Source: Rhynchopus sp. YZ270_cl-10
Taxonomy: Eukaryota; Euglenozoa; Diplonemea; Diplonemida; Diplonemidae
Direction: 5' to 3'
Assembly: GCA_964035575.1 (NCBI GenBank)
Contig: OZ037882.1
Location: 186,001-250,000, forward strand
Length of the DNA: 64,000 bases
The position numbers were made by a program, and so were the translations under genes. How positions within the stretch are numbered: the first letter of the stretch is position 1; each line of letters opens with the position of its first letter. A model generated the notes under the pieces. That model was not told the origin of the DNA. It did no database searches and saw only the letters and a list, made by a program, of their open reading frames with translations. Shown in pieces: positions 31,101 through 40,100 of this stretch.

Positions 31101-34100
31101 AAAGGACACCACGTCCGAGGTGAACGTCAGCCCAAACCCGTAGTTGTCCGTCGCCACCACGCGCACCGTGTACTGCACAGCGTTCTCCCACGCAGTGTGA
31201 GTCAAGCCCGCAGGCAGCGCGTTCCCATCCGCGTCCTCAACCTCCGCCGTGTAGGTCACCCAGTCGTGCGTCTCGTGCGACACACACAGCGTCGCATGTG
31301 CCCACAGCGTCTTCCCGTCCTCAAGGATCGCACGCCTCTCCTCACAGCCAATCTCAACTGCAAATGCGGGGATCGCCGTTGCCACACGCACAACCTGTTT
31401 CACAGAGGACACCAACCCAACCATGTCGACTGCTGTCAGGGTGACTACGTAGAGCCCGTCTGCAAGCGGCTTCAGGCAGTGCTGCGACTGTGCGTTTGTC
31501 GCCACGGCTGCTGTCTCCACAATCACACTGCCCTGTTGACGCACAGTCAGCACTGCAGAGCGCACGCTGTGGTCGTCCGTCGCCGTCGTGTCCACGCACA
31601 GGTTAGAGCTGTTCGCAGCCCCCTCTGCCGGCAGACCCGCAACTGCCACCAGCACCGTCGGGTGCACAGAGTCCGGTGTCACACGGTAGCGTGTCGTGCG
31701 CTCCTGCCCACTCGCCACACGCAGCGACACAAGCCCGACCCACACGTCCCCGTTACCACCGTTCCCACGTGACTCGTTTCCAAAGCACAGCGTTGTCGTG
31801 TTTGTCCCTTCTGGTGCTGCAACAGTGCCTGGGAGCGCAGCACCCGCCGCATCCTCAACACGTGCACGCAGGGTGACATCCCCCAGGTCGTGGGTCGCAT
31901 TCCACTGCACGCACCACCCGTTCGGCGCAAAGGCGTTGACAAGCAGCACCGACACATCCTCGTCTGCTGCGTCCGAGGCAGTGATCGGGACGTGGTTGAC
32001 GGCGAGAGCGAGCGCTGCAGGGGTGGTGTCGACAATCTTCGACTGCGACACCTTCGCAGACAGGCCCGCGCCGTTCTCGACAAATGCAGTCACGGTGAGC
32101 TTCTGTGCGTGCGAGGTCGCCACACGCGCAAAGTAGGTCTTCGCGAAGAAGCCCTCACGCACCACAGCGATACCGACCTGCGAGAACAGCACCCCATCAG
32201 CACCACCGTCAATCGTCAGCGTGATGTCCACTGCATCACTCGAGGGCTCGTCCCCAGACACAAACGCAGTGCACGTCACGTTCTCGTCCTCGCTGCAGGC
32301 ATACCCCCTCGAGGCACCGCACCCGCAGTCCACGTCGACTGCCGCCTTCGGTGGCGTCGTGTCCACATCCGCCGTCGCAACAGGTAGCTCGCACGTCGGC
32401 AGGCCATCCTTCAGCACACGCACCAAGAGGAACACCTGTGTGTCCTCGCTCAGCTGCGTCACGTTTGTGGAGTTCGAGAAGTCCAGCGTCTCAGCAAACT
32501 GCGTCTGTGTCGTCGCAACCACACTGCAGTCAAAGGGCGCCGTCCCGAGACAGTACTCAAGCGTGCAGCCGCCAGACGCACAGTCATAGGCAGGGATGTC
32601 CACTGTCGCAGCCAAGCTCGCCACGTCGGGGTATGCACGCTGTGTGAAGGCAACCTCGCCAGAGCACTGGCTGTTCAGCACAGAGGGCGGGGACGTGGCA
32701 GAGACATAGGTCCCAGTCCCGTCGGAGCAGGTCACGCGGGACACGACCGAGGTGCCGTCCGACGCAGAGTCGGTCAGGTTCACCGTCACGCTGTGCTGGC
32801 CGGCAAGCAGTGCGCCTGTGTGGTACACCACCGAGGTGTTCTCCGCGTCGAGCACTGCAGACGTGCAGGCGTACTGCAGCTCCTCGAAACGGCGTGGGAT
32901 CGGGCACTTCCCGTCGTGGTCGTCGACCGCCTGCGGCACGCCCCACACCGCGAGGTACGTGTTGTGCACAGCGCCACCACCCACCACTGCCAGTCCCGAC
33001 ATTGTCCCGTCCACACCCAGCCCCGCCGCATCCGACGCACGCACCACCATGCCCGCACCACCAAAGGTAAGCACGTCTGCGTCCACAGCAGGGTGCCCAC
33101 GCACACCGCCAAAGCGGCCCGTACCGCACGTCGTCTCTTCAGCATCACCACGCAGCACGGCGTCCAGCGTGCGCCCGCCAATGCAGTTCCCCACAGTCTG
33201 CACGTCCGAGTGCCCGGGTGACGAGAAGAGCACCTCACGCAGGGGCAGCGACCGCACCAGGGCCGAGCAGTAGCCAGTGTCGCCGATGATGCGTCCCCTC
33301 CCGCTCACGGGTGGCAGGCCCCAGGCTCTGCCCTGGCACATCTGGCGTGTTGCTGCCGTTGTGGTGTTGGCACTAATGACCGCAAGCAGGACACGTCCAC
33401 CCTCACACATCACCTCAACAGCAGTCGTGGCACTGGTGCGCACAAGGCGGTGGCCGCTGTCGCTGCAGCGGCGCATGGCCTCCTCTGCAGCAGCCCTCGC
33501 CAGCACCGTCGTTTCGCCATACACACCCGTCACCATGACCTCGTCGCTCAGGGTCGTTGTTGTCGTCGTAGCAGCACGACGCACACACGGCAACAACGTC
33601 ACAGTGAGTCTGTCCTGCGGCACCACAGCGTCGTGCGCATAGCGTCCGTTCACAACGTCCCCAGCACTCAGCTTCGGCGCCCCCCACACAACAATGCGAC
33701 CAGACTCGCGCTGCACATTCCCTGCCGCATCCGTCGCTGCGTAGAAGAACTGCACGTTCCCACTGAAGTTCCCGGTCTCCAACGTGAAGACCGTGTTGTT
33801 CGCTGCGTCCTGCACCGAGGTCACCGAAAGCAGCTCCTCCCCGAGGGACGCCGTCAGCGTCTCCGTTGCTGTGTCGTCCGAGACACGCTCAACGGACACA
33901 GTCACCTCGTTCCCTTTGTGTACCACAACAGGGTGGGTCACGTTGTTTGCTGGCGGGGTGAGGTCGACGGTGAAGCGGTGCGAGGTGAGGCAGGTCTTCA
34001 GGTTGCCTCCGGTTGCGGTGAAGGCAAGGGTGTACTCTGCTCCGTCGTCGAGAGGCGTCGCTGCGTCCACGGGGAGGCAGTGCAGGGCGCCGAGGACAGC

Positions 34101-37100
34101 AGGGCCCGTCGCAAGCGTCGCACCAAAGGCGTCAGAGAGCGTCGCCTGCGCACCGTGCACACCACACCCCTCCGCCGTCGCAATGAAGCACACCTTGCTC
34201 GCAAAGCGCGACACCTCCCTCCGCCCCGTCGCGTCCCCAACATACACACCACACTTCGGTGCCAGCGCCGTCACCCGCACCACGTTCCCCAGAGTGAACG
34301 CAGACACCTGCCCCATCTGTGTTGCAGCAACCCCAACACGCAGTCCCACCTCGGCATGCGACGCAGGCATCGAAAAGCACTGCTGCGCGTCAAATGTAAC
34401 TGCTTCTGAGGTTGAAGCCAAGGCTGCCTCCACCGCAGTTTCACCATCAAACAGACGCATGCTCAGTGTCCGTGTCGGCCCAAACCCAAAGTCTTCGGGC
34501 TCTGTCAGTGTCACGCAGACCTGCCCCGAAGGCAGCACACAGGCCGGGTTCGCAACCCTCTCAGGTGCCTGTGTTGCAAAGGTGAAGAAGCTGCCCAGAG
34601 GCACACGAGCTGAGCTCCCTGCCTTCCCCTTCACAGTTGCCTCTGCGTAGTTGCGTCCGACAGGCAGGTCTGCTGCAGTGTCTCCCACAACAACAGAGGC
34701 AGTGAAGCGCAAATCACCACCACCACCAGCAATAGGCGTAAGCACACCACGTCCTGTAATGAGACTCCCGTTCGCAAGCTTCACAAAGAACACTGGGCCC
34801 GCCTCAAGACCACCAAAGGGAACGTTCCCAACACGCGCAGAGAAGCAGAGACGACGCAGGTCAGTCTGAAAGGTGGCGTCATCACCACAGGTCGCAGTCG
34901 CCTCAGTCACCTGCGGGACACGGAAGTCAGTGCGCACACACATGCTGTCCTGAGAAGAGAGCCCAGTAACGCCGACAGTCGTGACAGTCATGTTGTAGGC
35001 CTCGCCGTCGGGAAGCTCGCGTGCGACGTCCCTGATGCAGAAGCGGCGCCCCAGCTGCCCAGACGCAGACGCAACCACGTCCCCGCTGCTGTTCGTCACA
35101 GCAACAGTTGTGTTGGCAGAGAAACGCGACTCGGTCCACCGCACACACAGCAGCGCCGCGTCCGTACGGTACTGACAGCCGTCCGCATCCTTCGGGACGT
35201 CGGCAGTCGTGTCAAGCACAGGCACCGGCGGCCCCTGCACAACGTACATCTGCCGCCCAGCCTGCGTCGCAACACGCCCAGTCGACCCCGTCGCACTCAT
35301 CTCAACCGTCACCCACCCGTCCGAACAGCCCACCGTCGGCACCTCCAAGGTCGGGACCGTGCTGCACGTCGTCGCCCCACAGGCACTCCCGTCCGCACCC
35401 AGCATGCGCCCGCAGTACTTCGTCACAGGTGTGTTCGACCCCGGCCACTGCTTCGTCCGCATCGCACTCGAGGCTCCACCCTCAAGGAAGGTCGCACTCG
35501 AGCCAAGGGCAACCTGCGGCATCGCGCGTGGTGCCTCCGGCGTCGCTGTCGGGAACTCACGCTTGAAGAGCATCAGCTGGCGCGACTTCGCAGAGAACCG
35601 CAGGATCGTGAAGCGGTGCGTCTTGAAGCTCACCCGCACGTAGAAGAACCCAATCTTCACCTGAATGTACGCCACAAACGCGTTCACCTCAATCGCAAAC
35701 GGCACAAGCTCCAGCGGCACAGACAGACTCGTTGCCAGCGGGAAGTTGCTGAAGTCCACCCCAGCCGTCACAGGGATCGTCACGTCCATCACCACACCAC
35801 GGATCTCCACCCCGACCTTGGCAATGACCAGCGAGATCGACGCCTGCGCCGTCACCAGCAGACGCACGTTCGGCCCAAGCCCGGCAGTCAGCTGCTTCTC
35901 GGGGAGGTTCAGCCCGACAGACCAGGTCGCCCCAATCTCGAGCGTCGCCTCCGCACTCAGCTCAATACAGAAGAACACGACCAGGATGCAGGTCTGCACG
36001 CGCGCAAGCAGGATCCGCTTCCCGGGGATGTCGTTCGTCACAGACAGCTCCGCAAGCGCACTCGCCTCGTGCGCCGAGATCACAGGTCTGTCGATAATCG
36101 ACTGCCCGGCGAACTCGAACGACAGTCTGTTCAGCGTCTCCTGCGTCACCTCAAAGGGGAGGTCGATCCCAACCGACTTCCCAAAGTCGAGCACCAGTGT
36201 GTAGTGGTCTGCCGTCGCCCCGTCTGCGTAGCGCACCTTCGCCGCCCAGTTCCCGTCCTCGCGCTTCGCACTCCGCTCAAAGGTACGGTACGCCGACACG
36301 TCCCCGAACGCAGCACAGGCAGACCTGGCAGACGCGTGCGCCACAGCTGCCGCAAGCTCAAAGTTATGCGTGAAGAACGTCTCCACCGCCTCCTCGTCCA
36401 GCTCACCCGCCTCCACACCGCCCTCACTCCGCGCAAAGTTCAGAATATGCACCATCATGCAGGTCTGCTCCCAGGGCGCGTACGTCACATACGACACAGC
36501 ACTGTCCCGCGTCAGCCAAAACGCTGCCTCAGCATGGAACATCGCCTCCGCAACAGACGGCTTCGCACCCCCCTTCGCCTGGTACGACCGCGGGATCCCC
36601 TCAATCGTCAGGTCAGACCCGGTCCGGTGTGCAGTCCCGTGCAGGGGCTTTGCCTCCGACGGGTACGACCCGCCCTGTGGCGGGGATGCCGCACCGATGC
36701 GCGGCAGCGATCCGGAGCCACGTGCACGCCAGAAGTCACAGAGCTTCTGTGCAATTGCCTCCACCACGTCCTGTGCTTCTGAGCGCAGGTGTGTCTCGCG
36801 TGCGCCTGACGCAAGGTCCAGGCAGTCTGCCCCAGAGGCCCGCTGCCACATCGACCCCGAAGACTTGGTCAGGAACCCCTGCAGCTTCGGACTCAGTGTC
36901 GTGCTCTGCTCCTCCACAGAGCGCTTCCCCTGCACAATTGCCTTGAACAGCTTCACTGCCTGCACATAGTCCTTCGTTGTCGCCTTCACCGCGCTGCACG
37001 AAGAAGAAATATCAAACCCACGCGTCTTCAGCTGTGCGCAGATCTGTGCCTCAGTGAGGGTCTCTGTTTTGCTTGGGGTCTCAAACCCAGACTTCTTCTT

Positions 37101-40100
37101 TGCAGCCAGTACGTTGCTCTCTCTTTCGTCTCCTTCCGTCAGTGCGGTAATTACGTCAATCGCCTCCCCCAGTGGCGGTGCCGACAGGGAGAGGAACTTG
37201 CCAAGGCGGAAGTCTGCGTCAAAGATCGTGAACGTGAAGCCAAGCACCTCAAGCTCCGCAAAGGCGTGCGCCACAGCCTTCGCTTCAAACTCAAAGAACC
37301 CGCCAAGGATGTCTGCCGCAAGCTTCGCGAAGACACCGTATTCGAAGCCCATTGTCACAACAACAGGGCCGCCACCAAGCTTCTTCTCCTTCGACTTCAA
37401 CGGCAAACCAAAGGTCTTGTCGAAGCTCAGCAGACTCTCCTGCACATCTGCAGTCCGCCCACAGCGTGCTCCAGCCAGCAGACGCACCAGCTTCTTCTCT
37501 GCTTCGTCCACGTGTCCTCTTCTTGTCGTTGCTGTTGTTGTTGTAGTCACATTCCCTGCAAGCATCCCAGCCTCTCTGCACCCAAAGTCATGTCTTTTGT
37601 GCAGAAGCGACAGTGCAGTCGCGCGTGCATCCGGGTGTGGGTGGGTCACTGCATGGTGTGCCAGTGTGTCGCGCACAACAGCGTTCTTTGTGTCGCGCGA
37701 CAGAACACGCAGGGCCGCACCACAGCCAAGCCCACCACTGCTGCACTGTGCGTCCGCGAACTGCGCTGCGTGGTCACGCACCGTGTGCATCGGTAGGCTG
37801 CGCAGCACGTCGACCCCAGCACGGTGTGGGCCCTTCAGCACTGCAAGCAGCGTGTCTGCGTGCGCCTGCTGGTCTGCCGCGGCAGAGTGCTTCGCAATCA
37901 CCGCACCGACCAGGTGTGGCTCCTCGAGTTTTGCCCCCGCAGCTGTGCTCGCGTGCTCCTCCACAGCGCTCAGCAGTGCACGCGACAGCGACGGCACACC
38001 CTCACCCTCCGCATGCGCAGCCATCCCCTGCCACACCACCGCCGACAACACGTTCGCATCCGCACACCGCACCACAATGCACTGCTCCAGCCTCGCCGTT
38101 GCCTCCACTGTCCCTGCCAAGGCAAGTGCATCAAGAACACGCCGCATGTGGCGAGCGTGCTGCTGTTTGTGTTCGTCCTCGTGTTCGTGCTCCACACGAG
38201 AGAGGTACTCCTCCTCTTCAATCACAACCACAACCTCCTCCCAACGGTGCGTCATCAGCTCCATCAAAGCGTGCACTGCTTCCAGCGAGTCTGACATTCC
38301 CGTGACCAGGTGGCGCACACGTGGCGCAAGGCTGTCCTCCTCAGGCTCCGCAGCGCTGCGGTGGGCGTGCGTGTGGATCTGTGCTTTCGACGCAGCCTCC
38401 GTGAGGGTCACACGTGTCAGCAGGGTTGAGGTTGCTGCTGCTGTACGTGCAGCTGTCGCAGGGGTCGCACCTTCACGCGACAGCGTCGCACATGTTCTGC
38501 TGACCATCCCGTGTCCGTGGTCCTCGTGCGTCGTCGCGTCCGTGCAGATCTCCAGTGTTTTCAGTCCGTGTGCGTCATGTGTCCCACTGAGGGTGTGGCT
38601 GTGCTGCGAGACCTTGCCCTGTACGTGCTGCATCTCCTCCTTTGCAGTGCCGTTCCCAAAGCTGTACCACATCGTCAGCGGGCGCAGCATCAGCATCACC
38701 TCAAGGGCTTCAGGTGCTGTGCACTCTGCGCTGTGTCTGCGGAAGGCTGGACCAGCAGGCGAGTCTTCGTCGCACACGTGCAGAAGGCATTTGTTGAGGA
38801 CCGCCGTGTCCACCTGCTGCGGCATCGAACCTGCCACGCCTTCGAACAGAGAGCGCACGTGCACTGCATGGCAGGACGCCCCAACAGCAGTCAGGTCAAA
38901 GTCCGCCCAGCGCACTCCTCCAGACACCGTCGTTGCGGAGTGGTGCTTCACCTCAGTCTTGCTCTTGATGCGCATTCTGTAGTCAACCTCGCTGTGCAGG
39001 GGGTGGTCACGGTGCGTCACCTCTGCTGCCGACACCGAGGTAGCTCCTGTGCAGAGCACGCACACCAACGCTGCGAGCCACATGTGGCTGCTGCTGCTGC
39101 TGCTGCTGTGTGTTGTCGTCGCAGTCGTCTTCGCTGCTCTTGTTGTTGCCACTGCCGTGAACAGAACCTGAAGCCCACACACAACCACAGCTGCATGAAG
39201 CACAATGTACAGCGCAAAGGCACCCAGCACCGCAAGCCCTTCCCATGCAGTCGGGGCGCGTGGTGCTGCACGAAGGTCGGTTTCCCCGCCACCAAAGGAA
39301 GACGCCCACCAGAGGAGGCCGTTTGCCCACCAGTGCAGGTGGTCGAGGCCCGCCTCTTGCGGAGAGTCAATGTCGCCGGTGAAGGTCGTCAGGAAGTGGA
39401 AGGGGAGGTACACGAGGTCCATCACCTCTGCCGAGAAGTCGTAGGTGCTGTGTTCCGAGATCAGTGTCCACGCGCCCTTCGCGTCACTGCGGATGAGAAG
39501 CGTCGAGGTGGGTGTCAGGTGCGAGACAAACCCGTCCACAGTCTCTGCACCAATGTCCGTCACAGGGGACGCAACCAACACCTCACCCTCACCCTCACCC
39601 TCATGGACAAGCAGGACGTCACCCAGAGCCACCTCCTGCGCACGCTTCCGGCCGTCAGTTGTGTACACAAAGTGGTCCGGCGACACAACCAGCAGACCTG
39701 CACCATGGCGCAGACGCGTCATGTCAATAGGGGTTGCATGCGAGTGGTGGTGCACACCGTGCATCGTCGACCATGTGCACACACCCTGCGCAGTGCAGGT
39801 ACGCAGTTCGTCTGCCGACGTCACGTCCGCTGCCGCCTTCGGCCCATTCCGTGTCAGAAGCTCTGCCGTGCGAGGGTAGCAGCCGAGACCTGGCGAAATC
39901 CCTGGAAGCTTGAAATTGGGAGGGATGCAACTGGCAGCCATTGTGCAGGAACGGGTGCTCGCGCCGCCACAGAAGGCACTCCCGACGTGCGCGCTGTCAC
40001 ACTGTCTGGTGCAGCCCATCGTCTGCGTTCCACTACGACCGATGCAGGTGGGCAGGCAGGTCCCTGGGCGGTCTGCTTTGTAGCCACCTTCGTAGAAGGT

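Noticed and set aside
28785-31772. A 995-residue plus-strand open frame
   Set aside because: It is antisense to the giant gene, Arg/His/Cys-rich, and without any domain. It is produced by the G/C bias at third positions of the real frame. The same holds for the long plus-strand frames at 35616-36782, 37054-38982 and 38511-40874.
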